64,000 bases of DNA from Bacteroidales bacterium (GCA_023229505.1 JALNZD010000013.1:1-64000); one strand, 5' to 3'. Positions 55,474-62,515 are shown, counted from the stretch's first letter. Program-made: numbers and translations. The notes: generated by a model not told the origin, from the letters alone.

Positions 55474-55510
55474 GTAAAAAAAGACCGACTGACATCGTCA
55501 GCCGGTCTTT
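55474..55510 (-). terminator. intrinsic terminator of SSB-tipped ArdC-N-like unit
   Basis: AGACCGACTGAC pairs with GTCAGCCGGTCT around ATC (one mismatch), with an A-rich tract on the plus strand giving a U run on the minus-strand RNA. Confidence 0.85.
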
Positions 55511-55530
55511 TGGGGTTGTCCTTCTTCTGG

Positions 55531-55956
55531 TTAGAAGGGCAAATCTTCGCCTGTCACCGGGCCTAAAGCTGAAGCAACATCAGCTTGGGGAAGTGTTTCA
55601 GATTTTACAGCCGCGCTGTTAAAATTTCTCACTGTCCTGTCGACCTGTGCATTGGAGAAGACAAAAAGGATCGGGAAGTAGGAGAAAGCTTCTCCGGCTT
55701 CGTTGGTTTTGTCAACCTTCTTGCCCCAAATCATTTGAGCGGTTTCGCCTTTGCGAACGGAGTAGCCGGCAGTTTGCCACTGTTCCAAAGTCATCCATAC
55801 CTGGTTCTTTTTCTTGCCATTGTAGAAAGCCAAAAGGCCATCATTCAAGTTTGTGGCTTTGATCTTACCAGCATCCATCAGTTCTTGCACTGTGTTTGAG
55901 GTCAGGCGGAGAGCTGCTTTCCTTTCGGAGATCTTTGATGTTTGTGTTGTTTCCAT
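55531..55956 (-). CDS. ArdC N-terminal-like ssDNA-binding protein 2 with SSB-type tip
   Basis: A 141-aa relative of the protein at 50489: WMTLEQWQTAGYSVRKGETA (54-73), MIWGKK, YFPILFVFSNAQV (93-105). It then has a ~35-residue flexible tail ending VTGEDLPF (134-141). SSB proteins end in an acidic tip, DDDIPF-like, that recruits repair and replication enzymes; GEDLPF fits that pattern. It may act as a phage-encoded SSB substitute that can dock host SSB partners. Leader 4 abuts its start. Confidence 0.75.
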   Translation of the reverse strand: METTQTSKISERKAALRLTSNTVQELMDAGKIKATNLNDGLLAFYNGKKKNQVWMTLEQWQTAGYSVRKGETAQMIWGKKVDKTNEAGEAFSYFPILFVFSNAQVDRTVRNFNSAAVKSETLPQADVASALGPVTGEDLPF

Positions 55957-56010
55957 TTTGTTCTGCCCCTGCCCTGGGGACTTGCTTTGGCATCTGGCTC
56001 GCCGGTTAAA
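55957..56010 (-). promoter_or_regulatory. conserved structured leader 4 (proximal part only)
   Basis: GGGGACTTGCTTTGGCATCT followed by GGCTCGCCGGTTAAAG matches the start-proximal ~50 nt of leaders 1-3, but the upper hairpins and the shared promoter block are missing. Either the leader is truncated or the distal part has diverged beyond recognition. Confidence 0.55.
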
Positions 56011-56342
56011 GAATTATGGGCAAAAAAGAAGGTAGTGGGGTGAGTTTTGCTGGCTTTAGGTCATCTTTCAAGGAAAGTGAATAAATCGAAGACCTGGCCA
56101 TAGCAAAAGGAAAACCGCGAAAATACCTTCGCCCATGAAATTCGAAGACCGGGACGAGGCAGAAATGGTAAATAGTCCATAGCGGGGATAAGAACGGAAA
56201 CAATTCAATACAGAAAACCGGCAAGGAAAGCTGCAGCCTGATCCTCACAGTGCCAAAATAATCGCGGTAAGATTGCTGCAAACGGATGGTCCTGCAGGAT
56301 TTCAGGCAAAAAAGACCTGGATGACATTAAAACAGATAAACA
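56011..56342. other. non-coding stretch upstream of ssDNA-binding gene 2
   Basis: About 330 bp without a supported gene. It probably carries the promoter of the unit at 55531, but no Bacteroidota -33/-7 pair stands out. Purine-rich on the plus strand. Confidence 0.4.
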
Positions 56343-56507
56343 ATGGTCGAAGTGCAAGGGCATTTAACTGCAGATTTGGTAAAGAGGGTTGAAAAAGAAG
56401 AAGGGGAAGCTACTACTTCAACCGTGACTCTGTTTGATCACACAGGTCAAGGTAGGCAGAAATTAGCAAGGCAAAAAATCAACAACTCCAAGCGGATACC
56501 ATTTTAA
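56343..56507 (+). CDS. possible 54-aa protein, divergent to cargo genes
   Basis: MVEVQGHLTADLVKRVEKEE, GEATTSTVTLFDHTGQGRQK, LARQKINNSKRIPF. The start resembles an OB-fold SSB-like first strand (VEVQGHLTAD), and the end again is IPF. It is preceded by an A-rich AAACA before ATG, as is common in Bacteroidota. Could be a small ssDNA-binding relative or an SSB remnant. Low confidence because of length and lack of a clear promoter. Confidence 0.35.
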   Translation: MVEVQGHLTADLVKRVEKEEGEATTSTVTLFDHTGQGRQKLARQKINNSKRIPF

Positions 56508-56606
56508 CAGGGAAAGGAGATGATTTGCCATTGAGAAGGGCAGCCAGGATAAACCGGCAAATGTCAAAGGGCTTGATTTGAAAGTATCAGTGTAAGAAAA
56601 GTACAA

Positions 56607-56668
56607 GAGTTACTAATAAGCCGAACCAATAGATCCACGATCTTGTGGTGACAGGTTGTTAGTAACTC
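56607..56668. repeat. 62-nt palindromic repeat, copy A
   Basis: Outer 10-bp stem GAGTTACTAA/TTAGTAACTC, internal loop with AAGCCGA and GACAGGTTG, middle ACCA/TGGT, apical AGATC-CAC-GATCT. Copies B and C at 59379 and 60012 have identical length. It lies 39 nt downstream of the methyltransferase stop. Confidence 0.8.
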
Positions 56669-56707
56669 CTAGTCTAATCACCGATGTAAAATATACAAAT
56701 TTATAGC

Positions 56708-57397
56708 TTAATGCCGGGGGCTACTATTATCTAAAAGTAATTCTGTAATATCACCAGAGATATTCATTAACAATACTTTAAATATGCTTTTATATAAATT
56801 CAATCTCAAATCATCAAAGAGATACCACGTACTTCCAGATTTTATCAATGATAAACCATCTCTTTGAAATTCCGGACTGGCAGTTTCTAACCTCACTTCA
56901 TTATAAACTTTCATGTACAATAAACATTTTTCATTTGCTAAAGTTGTCAACTGTTCAATGATTCTTTCATCCGAAGCAGGAGGAATGAAATGAAAAACAA
57001 AAGAAGAAAGAATAATATTGAATCTTCCTTTAAATTGAAAAGTCAAAAAATCACAATTACTTATACGTTGAATAGAATGGTAATATTCTTCTAATTCCAC
57101 ATTGTAATGAAGAAGAGTATCTTCCCTTATATTTCTTTTGTTTATTTTGAAATTTTCTCTATCTAGGAGAATAAAGTGTTCGTTTTTCTCTATTACCTGT
57201 TTTTTTGCGATTTTGTAATTGTAAAAACATGAATAAAGATCGATGTTTGCTTTATCAATAGCAATTAGATCGGTATATCCATGAATTAAAAATTGATTTA
57301 TTAGCGCACAATTCCGCGTTCCAATATCAAGAACTTTACTCTTTAAGCCAATGCGTGATGAGTTAATCAATTGATATATTCTTAGACTTTCAACCAT
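56708..57397 (-). CDS. class I SAM-dependent methyltransferase
   Basis: A 229-aa Rossmann methyltransferase (from ATG 57397; frame open to 57412). Motif I VLDIGTRNCAL (~23-33), motif II acidic DLIAIDKAN, motif IV-like FNIILSSFVFHFI. The acceptor is unknown; size and form suit a small-molecule or protein methyltransferase rather than a DNA enzyme, which lacks NPPY/DPPY here. It stands between ssDNA-binding gene 2 and the cassette array but has no attC-like site after its stop. Confidence 0.72.
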   Translation of the reverse strand: MVESLRIYQLINSSRIGLKSKVLDIGTRNCALINQFLIHGYTDLIAIDKANIDLYSCFYNYKIAKKQVIEKNEHFILLDRENFKINKRNIREDTLLHYNVELEEYYHSIQRISNCDFLTFQFKGRFNIILSSFVFHFIPPASDERIIEQLTTLANEKCLLYMKVYNEVRLETASPEFQRDGLSLIKSGSTWYLFDDLRLNLYKSIFKVLLMNISGDITELLLDNSSPRH

Positions 57398-57485
57398 ACC
57401 GTTCTGCACCAAACTGAAAAAGTTAGGATAAAACCTCCAAAGTACACATGTGGTTCCGCATTTTATTTTTGTTTTTCAATGATTA

Positions 57486-57648
57486 CTTAAGCGCAAAGAT
57501 TAACAGAAGCCCGGGTTTGATTTGGCCGGCCAGGCAGGCGCATTAAATGTACAAATGTTCCATGTTTCTTTGACCCTTGTTCCTTAATACGCGCCTGCCT
57601 GGACGGACAATTGATGTCCGGGCTGGCCTTTGCGCGTCCGTTATGTTT
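57486..57648 (-). repeat. attC-like site of the HEPN cassette
   Basis: R'' AAACATAAC, short spacer, L'' CGCGCAAAG, variable structure with a GGCAGGCGC/GCGCCTGCC inner stem, L' CTTTGCGC, boundary G|T at 57486/57485. Confidence 0.65.
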
Positions 57649-58399
57649 TAGTTTGCCCCAATTTTGTGTCCTCAGAGATAACTATTTCTAGGACTTCACC
57701 AATATAATTTAGCCATGAAATCGCTTTAAACCCATCGATTTCAGTTCCATAGTTTAATGATATGCCATGTAATATTTCATGCCTGTTTATAATTCCTTTG
57801 AAATTTTCTCGTTCATCTTGATTTGCATTTATTAATCCTTGCACTGTTAAAGGTTGTAAAAAGTAATTTAAGATGCTACCCTTTTTGAATTTGTCGGCAA
57901 TAAGAGCTGTTTCTGGTATTTTTCTTTTGCTTCTATAGGGCCTCTTTCCGGTCAAATCAAAACACATTCCATCTGCTTGACTAAGACATAGAGGAATTGA
58001 AGCATAGTAGTCTTTTCTTTCATGAGCATTGAAAGCGGAAGTTAAGATTTGTTTCCTTTCAGGATATTTGATAATTAAATTATTCTTTATTTGATTGTAA
58101 TTTTTTTGAAAGTGATCTACTAAATATCTATCAACCTTTTCAATATTGCCTTCATTAATTAATCTTGCTAGTCCATTTATCTCTCCTGGTCCCATATGCA
58201 TAGACATGTACCAACCTACCCCAGATAATTGCTTTAATGCTTCAGGAATTGAATCAAATGCATCTTTGATAGATTTAAAAAAATCATTTGATCGAGAGGT
58301 ATATTCAGTTTGAATTTTTGTGAAATAGTTCGCCATCCTTTTTGAATAATCTTGAAGAGTGCTAACAAATTCCGCTAGATGATTTTCTGGATAATCCAT
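57641..58399 (-). CDS. HEPN-motif hypothetical protein
   Basis: A 252-aa helical protein, not assigned to a family. The C-terminal part contains NRHEILHGISLNYGTEIDGF, giving R206-x4-H211, the catalytic signature of HEPN ribonucleases, followed by Gly as is usual (RHxxLHG). HEPN proteins are common toxins and abortive-infection effectors. It is the only gene of an integron-type cassette, and its stop codon overlaps the R'' box. A nuclease role is inference from one motif. Confidence 0.65.
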   Translation of the reverse strand: MDYPENHLAEFVSTLQDYSKRMANYFTKIQTEYTSRSNDFFKSIKDAFDSIPEALKQLSGVGWYMSMHMGPGEINGLARLINEGNIEKVDRYLVDHFQKNYNQIKNNLIIKYPERKQILTSAFNAHERKDYYASIPLCLSQADGMCFDLTGKRPYRSKRKIPETALIADKFKKGSILNYFLQPLTVQGLINANQDERENFKGIINRHEILHGISLNYGTEIDGFKAISWLNYIGEVLEIVISEDTKLGQTKT

Positions 58400-58421
58400 A
58401 ATTGGGGCAAATTAAACATAA

Positions 58422-58547
58422 CGTAGGAAGCTACACGCAGGGGCGGATTGCGGGCGATTTCCTGTCAAGCCGAAAAACAGCCCGAGCGGAAAGATACACA
58501 CCGAAAACCACTGCTGCCGCACTTGTCGGGTAGCTGATGTTATGGGC
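58422..58547 (-). repeat. attC-like site of the lipoprotein cassette
   Basis: R'' GCCCATAAC, spacer ATC, L'' AGCTAC, ~95-nt variable region rich in short hairpins, L' GTAGCT, spacer TCCTAC, boundary G|TT. Best example of attC geometry in the window. Confidence 0.7.
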
Positions 58548-58555
58548 TGGGTTCA

Positions 58556-58897
58556 TCATTTTTTCCATATTATCTTAACGAATGTCGCATTTGAAAATTT
58601 TTCTCCATTAATTGTTGTATTGCCAGAGTCACCACCTAAATAACCAAGACTATTACATTCTGAGTCAATTACTTCAGATGTCATGTCCGCCCCGCAAGTA
58701 TTGCCTGGATTAAATACATAAACAGTTTTTCCCTGAAATATGTGCTCAGTAACGTCTGCATTGTCACAAATAGAAGTCTTATTGAAGCTTTTTATTTTAT
58801 TTTCAACACACTTTGGAGTCCCCGATTCAATGTCAAGTTTATTACAACTTGTCAAGGCTGTAATTACAAATACGAATAGAATTGCAATATTTCTCAT
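58556..58897 (-). CDS. DUF6970-like lipoprotein
   Basis: A 113-aa protein from ATG 58897 (MRNIAILFVFVITALTSCNK), with lipobox LTSC at Cys18; the frame extends upstream without a signal. The mature part has five cysteines and the pattern CVENKIKSF..., VYVFNPGNTCGADMT, SECNSLGYLGGDSGNTTING typical of DUF6970, a small extracytoplasmic domain of unknown function. An exported lipoprotein in a phage-borne cassette could act at the cell surface, for instance in superinfection exclusion, but no evidence beyond topology exists. Confidence 0.75.
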   Translation of the reverse strand: MRNIAILFVFVITALTSCNKLDIESGTPKCVENKIKSFNKTSICDNADVTEHIFQGKTVYVFNPGNTCGADMTSEVIDSECNSLGYLGGDSGNTTINGEKFSNATFVKIIWKK

Positions 58898-59072
58898 TAG
58901 AAGCTTAAATTTTAATTCATTAAGTTTATGTGTCTCCCTATTATTAATTGGTTTCTGGCTCCACATTTTATTTTAGTCTATTGTCTGTCAAAAATTAATT
59001 GTCAACAAATGTCAGCCCGAATTTTAAAGTTATAGTTTCTGTCCACTGTGCCGCCCTTAACCTTGCCCATAA

Positions 59073-59184
59073 CGTATGTGTAAACGCACTGGTGCTGTTA
59101 TTTCAGCTTTAGACATACAAAAACTGGCATTTACCTGTCCAAAATCGAGGGATAAACATAGTGCATTTACAGTACCAAATTGGG
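59073..59184 (-). repeat. attC-like remnant of an upstream cassette
   Basis: TGTAAACGCAC (59079-59089) pairs with GTGCATTTACA (59161-59171), one G-U type change, and GCCCA with TGGGC outside it. It ends at the same G|TT boundary that starts the lipoprotein cassette. No gene precedes it, so the cassette body has probably been lost. Confidence 0.5.
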
Positions 59185-59378
59185 CCGATAACAGCCACAG
59201 CATCATTTAACATTATTTTGGGCTGTAACTTGTTCATTATTAACCTGCAAGTTTTGTTTATCCAAATGAAGGTATAAATTTAAAAGTAAATCATATGAAT
59301 TCGCATAAAATAATGAATTATTTAATGGAAGCCGGTGTTCTGGCTGTTACCCAACAGGGTTCCCATTCAAAAAAACAG

Positions 59379-59440
59379 GAGTTATTAATAAGCCAAGGCA
59401 ATAGAACCCGGTTCTCGCAACGACAGGTTGTTAATAACTC
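59379..59440. repeat. 62-nt palindromic repeat, copy B
   Basis: GAGTTATTAA/TTAATAACTC outer stem: the C-G pair of copies A and C is replaced by T-A, a compensatory change. Apical AGAAC-CCG-GTTCT. Middle stem is not conserved in this copy. Confidence 0.8.
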
Positions 59441-59725
59441 CACCATTACCGCCATTCTCCGGATGGGGAATGGCTTTGAAATATCCGCAGGATATCGATT
59501 CCGGTTTCTTTTGCTTCTTTTCTTGGCCGGCAATATGCAAAGAAAAGAAGCCTCCGGAGATCAAGTGGATCTTCGACCTGGCAGGAATATCCGGTGGATA
59601 TTTCAAGGGCGATTTCTTTTTGCTTCTTTTTCTCCATCGCAAAATTTGAAGAAAAAGAAGCCGGATATATTCATCCGGTTTGCATTGAAACGTTTTTTAG
59701 TTCAAAAAACTATAAATCAACAGAT

Positions 59726-59760
59726 CACCGCTTCAAAAAACAATGTTTTTTGAAGCGGTG
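59726..59760. terminator. 17-bp palindrome, bidirectional terminator-like
   Basis: CACCGCTTCAAAAAACA and its exact complement TGTTTTTTGAAGCGGTG around one base. The A/T tracts inside the stem make it terminator-like in both directions; it could also be a protein-binding palindrome. Confidence 0.55.
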
Positions 59761-60011
59761 GGAGTTGTTGCAGCGCTCCGCCCTGTCGGTGTTTGCAATT
59801 GCAAGTGTGTATCTTTTACCGATATATGAAATGAGCAATTTGCTCCCCTGACCAGATAGGGGAGCGCAACTCCCCTACCCTATTGAGTATGGCAGCATGG
59901 CATACTAAAAGATGAAGGGTTATCAATAGTCGAGTCAACTGAACCCTGTTCAGAGTTGACGACAAACTGTTGACAACGTTTCATCCTATCTGTGGCGCAC
60001 GAATACAAACA

Positions 60012-60073
60012 GAGTTACTAATGAGCCGAATCAATAGAACCCGGTTCTCGTGATGACAGCTTGTTAGTAACTC
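60012..60073. repeat. 62-nt palindromic repeat, copy C
   Basis: Outer stem GAGTTACTAA/TTAGTAACTC, internal loop AGCCGA/GACAGCTTG, middle ATCA/TGAT, apical AGAAC-CCG-GTTCT. It lies 39 nt downstream of the large-terminase stop, the same distance as copy A from the methyltransferase stop. Confidence 0.8.
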
Positions 60074-60111
60074 GGTGTATGAAGGATTTATGTGAGGGAC
60101 TTAGTGTAACG

Positions 60112-61608
60112 TCATCTGATCATCATGTCAAATGATGGTCCTGAGTCTATATCTCTGGCCATAGGATATAACTCCCAATAGTAAAGATTATCCCAGGCAT
60201 CAGACAGATCAGTTGCTTTCCATCGTGGAATGTTTGTATTTCTTTCAGAAGACTTATCCTTGCGTATCTCCTGATCTTTGATAGGTGCGTTCTTCATGGA
60301 TGCATAACATTCCATTGCATTGTTGCCATTGATCGTGAAGCGTGGAAGGAATGAGTAGTCACCGGCCAGGTATTTAGAGAAGAAAAGAAACTTATCCATG
60401 TGGCTTATCTCATGGTTCTGGTAACGATGTATAACATTCCATTTCGCTGCAATCAACCACTTCTCTACTTCAGAGAAGTAACTATCTCTTGAAATAGCAT
60501 CATTCTTTCTGGTGCCATCGCTCCCCCCATATAAGTAGATCGTTTTGTTTTTGTGGTATTTATAGTAGTCGGTGAATTGCTTGACCAGAATAGTGAGCGA
60601 TTCATTTTCAACATAAAAATTCTTGATGGTAGGGAATGAATTTGAAGAAATTCTTCTTTGGGCGACAACACAGCAGTTCTGTGTTGAGCCAAAATCAAAT
60701 GAAAGGTACAAGGGTGAATCTTTCAGGCAGTCTTTATCGCCCAATGAATTTATAGATCCTTCCTTTGAAACATCATGATTAATGTTGTCATAGTAGGAAT
60801 AATCATAGGTATCATAATAGATAACCGATTCATTGAGGGATATATAGAATTTCTTGAAATTGAAATTGAAGCGCTGGTTATCAATTTCTACATCATAGAT
60901 GATTTTAGGAAGCCTTCTTTTATTGTCCTTAAAATATTGCTCGCCAAGAATTTTCCTGTTGACCGTGGATGATGCTTCCAGATATAGATATCGGGAAGGA
61001 TCTTCCTGCATCATTTTTTCATACTCAAAAACCCATTCACCATCAGCCGTCAGCGGCATGGTGCCGGTGAACAAGGTGCCAAGATGACGGCGTACATGCT
61101 CAAAGCGATCATTGTTTCCTCTTAAGGCCGGAAGAACATCAGCATCCAAAGCGGATTTCTTCAGGCGTGTGGCTTCATCAAATTTCAGCGCATCATAAGA
61201 ACCTGACCTGGCCATTTCAGGCCGGTCAAAAGAAATGAATTCAATAGTAGCACCATTCCAGAAATGAATACAATTTGAATAATCCAGGGGCGGATGATAA
61301 GGCTCATCCCAAAGCCATTTCCTGGGGGCTTTATGCCCGATGAAATAATGAATGTTACGATAGATTCCTCGTCTTTCCCATTGATCAATGATGGCCGGCA
61401 TTGATTTAGTGCGGACATGGAAGTAAGTCAGGCCGCCAAAACCAAATTTCCCCCTGGGCATCCGGATTATATCTTCGAGAAAATCATCAGCATGAATGGT
61501 TGTCTTGCCTGTTCCCCTACCTGCGATGAACATTTTATGAGGCACCGAGGAAAATTTGATAGCCAGCTGCGCATTGTTATAGTAAGGAGCGGAAACAATA
61601 TCTATCAT
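60112..61608 (-). CDS. phage terminase large subunit
   Basis: A 498-aa packaging motor. ATPase domain with Walker A AGRGTGKTT (29-37) and Walker B acidic pair DE (144-145, ALKFDEATRL); nuclease domain beginning near LYLSFDFGSTQNC (~306-318), whose aspartate starts the RNase H-like metal site. It translocates DNA into the prohead and cuts concatemers. It overlaps the upstream terminase-associated gene by 4 bp. Downstream comes the cargo, not the portal, which is unusual. Confidence 0.92.
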   Translation of the reverse strand: MIDIVSAPYYNNAQLAIKFSSVPHKMFIAGRGTGKTTIHADDFLEDIIRMPRGKFGFGGLTYFHVRTKSMPAIIDQWERRGIYRNIHYFIGHKAPRKWLWDEPYHPPLDYSNCIHFWNGATIEFISFDRPEMARSGSYDALKFDEATRLKKSALDADVLPALRGNNDRFEHVRRHLGTLFTGTMPLTADGEWVFEYEKMMQEDPSRYLYLEASSTVNRKILGEQYFKDNKRRLPKIIYDVEIDNQRFNFNFKKFYISLNESVIYYDTYDYSYYDNINHDVSKEGSINSLGDKDCLKDSPLYLSFDFGSTQNCCVVAQRRISSNSFPTIKNFYVENESLTILVKQFTDYYKYHKNKTIYLYGGSDGTRKNDAISRDSYFSEVEKWLIAAKWNVIHRYQNHEISHMDKFLFFSKYLAGDYSFLPRFTINGNNAMECYASMKNAPIKDQEIRKDKSSERNTNIPRWKATDLSDAWDNLYYWELYPMARDIDSGPSFDMMIR

Positions 61609-62234
61609 TTGGTTTCGATATGTGGAATATCTACAGTGGTATCAAGGTAATCACCGATGCGGCTCTGAGTGACCAGGTCATTGATCTGATCAAGCATAGC
61701 ATTGATCTTTTCTTTTGCTTTGGGATCAATGACATGAGCAAATTGGCTGGTAAGAAAATCAATATTGATCTGAAGGATCTGAATAGGAGGATTGATTTTC
61801 GAGGGATCGGGCAAGTCCGGATCGTCTTTATCCAAGCCGTTCACCTTGGCATGAATTTTCTGTTGAAAGACTGCAGCAACAAACCAATGATATTTTTTAG
61901 TAGCCAGAAACATGGTCCAGGCCTTTTGATAAAGTTCTTTCGCATTTTCGCTGGCAAGGTAGCGTTCTGCTTCTTTTGATGATCGGTTAGTATCGCCAAA
62001 AAGACGTTTAGCTGAAGCGATATCAGAATAAGCACGTCTTTCAGTGATGCCATAAATAGAAACAAGCAACTTAGCGACATCACGATCAGATTTCAAGCCT
62101 TTATCGAGCATGAAAGTAAAAGCGGAAGTCCAGCGAAGTCTAATCTTTTCTAAATGATCAGGCAACGTATCTGTCCTGCCAAGTACACAATTACGAATTT
62201 GATCAAAATGATCATCTGTAGCAATATTTCTCAT
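61605..62234 (-). CDS. terminase-associated protein, small-subunit candidate
   Basis: A 209-aa protein overlapping terL by 4 bp and the gene above it by 4 bp. N-terminal part (~25-90) looks like a helix-turn-helix DNA-binding region (DVAKLLVSIYGITERRAYSD); C-terminal part helical. Small terminase subunits have this plan. Because the next gene upstream also looks like one, the true small subunit is uncertain. Confidence 0.62.
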   Translation of the reverse strand: MRNIATDDHFDQIRNCVLGRTDTLPDHLEKIRLRWTSAFTFMLDKGLKSDRDVAKLLVSIYGITERRAYSDIASAKRLFGDTNRSSKEAERYLASENAKELYQKAWTMFLATKKYHWFVAAVFQQKIHAKVNGLDKDDPDLPDPSKINPPIQILQINIDFLTSQFAHVIDPKAKEKINAMLDQINDLVTQSRIGDYLDTTVDIPHIETK

Positions 62235-62515
62235 AATGCATCATCAAGTTTTGCATTCTCGATTAACTCAAGAAATTGCGATTGTGCCGGGGAGCTTCCG
62301 TTTTGAGCAAGATCATAGATCGATTTGCGAACGGAAGCTTCAGCTTTAAGCCGTCCCCTATTAAAATAAGTATATTCGGGTGAGCTTTCTTCTGTGACCA
62401 GGTAAGTGAGTTCTGCTAATTGACAGCCAATAATAATCGCAATTTCCTTAACAGAAAACATGAGGGCAGCATTTTCCTCGAGCTGGACTAAATCTTCTTC
62501 ACTGAGTTTCGCCAT
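62231..62515 (-). CDS. small terminase-like / helix-turn-helix protein
   Basis: A 94-aa protein: FSVKEIAIIIGCQLAELTYL (20-39) is an HTH-like helix pair, followed by YFNRGRLKAEASVRKSIYDL and NGSSPAQSQFLELIENAK, a pattern found in small terminases and phage packaging initiators. It overlaps the preceding gene by 17 bp and the following one by 4 bp. Confidence 0.65.
   Translation of the reverse strand: MAKLSEEDLVQLEENAALMFSVKEIAIIIGCQLAELTYLVTEESSPEYTYFNRGRLKAEASVRKSIYDLAQNGSSPAQSQFLELIENAKLDDAL

Larger units (their letters stand above)
57486..58421 (-). mobile_element. integron-type gene cassette, HEPN-motif gene
   Basis: Read on the minus strand, the cassette starts at TTATGTTTAA (58421 downward), directly after the G that ends the previous cassette. 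Just past the gene's stop lies AAACATAAC (plus-strand GTTATGTTT at 57640-57648), the reverse complement of that start. A ~150-nt hairpin (CGCAAAG/CTTTGCG and CCAGGCAGGCGC/GCGCCTGCCTGG stems) follows to the boundary AAG|TAATC at 57486. Confidence 0.7.
58422..59072 (-). mobile_element. integron-type gene cassette, DUF6970-like lipoprotein gene
   Basis: On the minus strand the cassette begins TTATGGGCAAGG (59072 downward) after a G at 59073. After the gene, GCCCATAAC (plus GTTATGGGC, 58539-58547) is the exact 9-bp complement of that start. The hairpin stem AGCTAC/GTAGCT and a ~95-nt variable loop follow, closing at ACG|TTATG (58422). Confidence 0.72.
59185..60100. other. gene-free DNA dense in inverted repeats
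   Basis: About 0.9 kb between the cassette array and the terminase gene. It holds palindromic copies B and C, a 17-bp near-perfect palindrome (59726-59760), GCTTCTTTTCTT/AAGAAAAGAAGC (~59508-59548), GCTTCTTTTTC/GAAAAAGAAGC (~59622-59662), and an overlapping CTCCCCT/AGGGGAG pair (~59839-59875). An open frame at 59295-59753 runs across several of these and is not accepted as a gene. Possible recombination, replication or packaging role. Confidence 0.55.

Noticed and set aside
56708..57412. Orphan methyltransferase as a third member of the cassette array
   Set aside because: Unlike its neighbours, its stop is not followed by an R'' box complementary to its start nor by an attC-like hairpin; instead palindrome A follows. 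The cassette boundary at 57486 appears to be the array's edge.
59295..59753. A 152-codon plus-strand frame spanning the inverted-repeat region
   Set aside because: It runs through palindrome B and several other inverted repeats, its composition reflects those repeats (runs of Phe, Leu, Lys), it lacks any recognisable domain, and similar-length frames exist on the other strand across the same DNA.
56607..60073. The 62-nt repeat as a self-cleaving ribozyme
   Set aside because: The conserved loop sequences do not match hammerhead (CUGAUGA/GAAA), twister, pistol or hatchet cores on either strand. A new class cannot be claimed from three copies.
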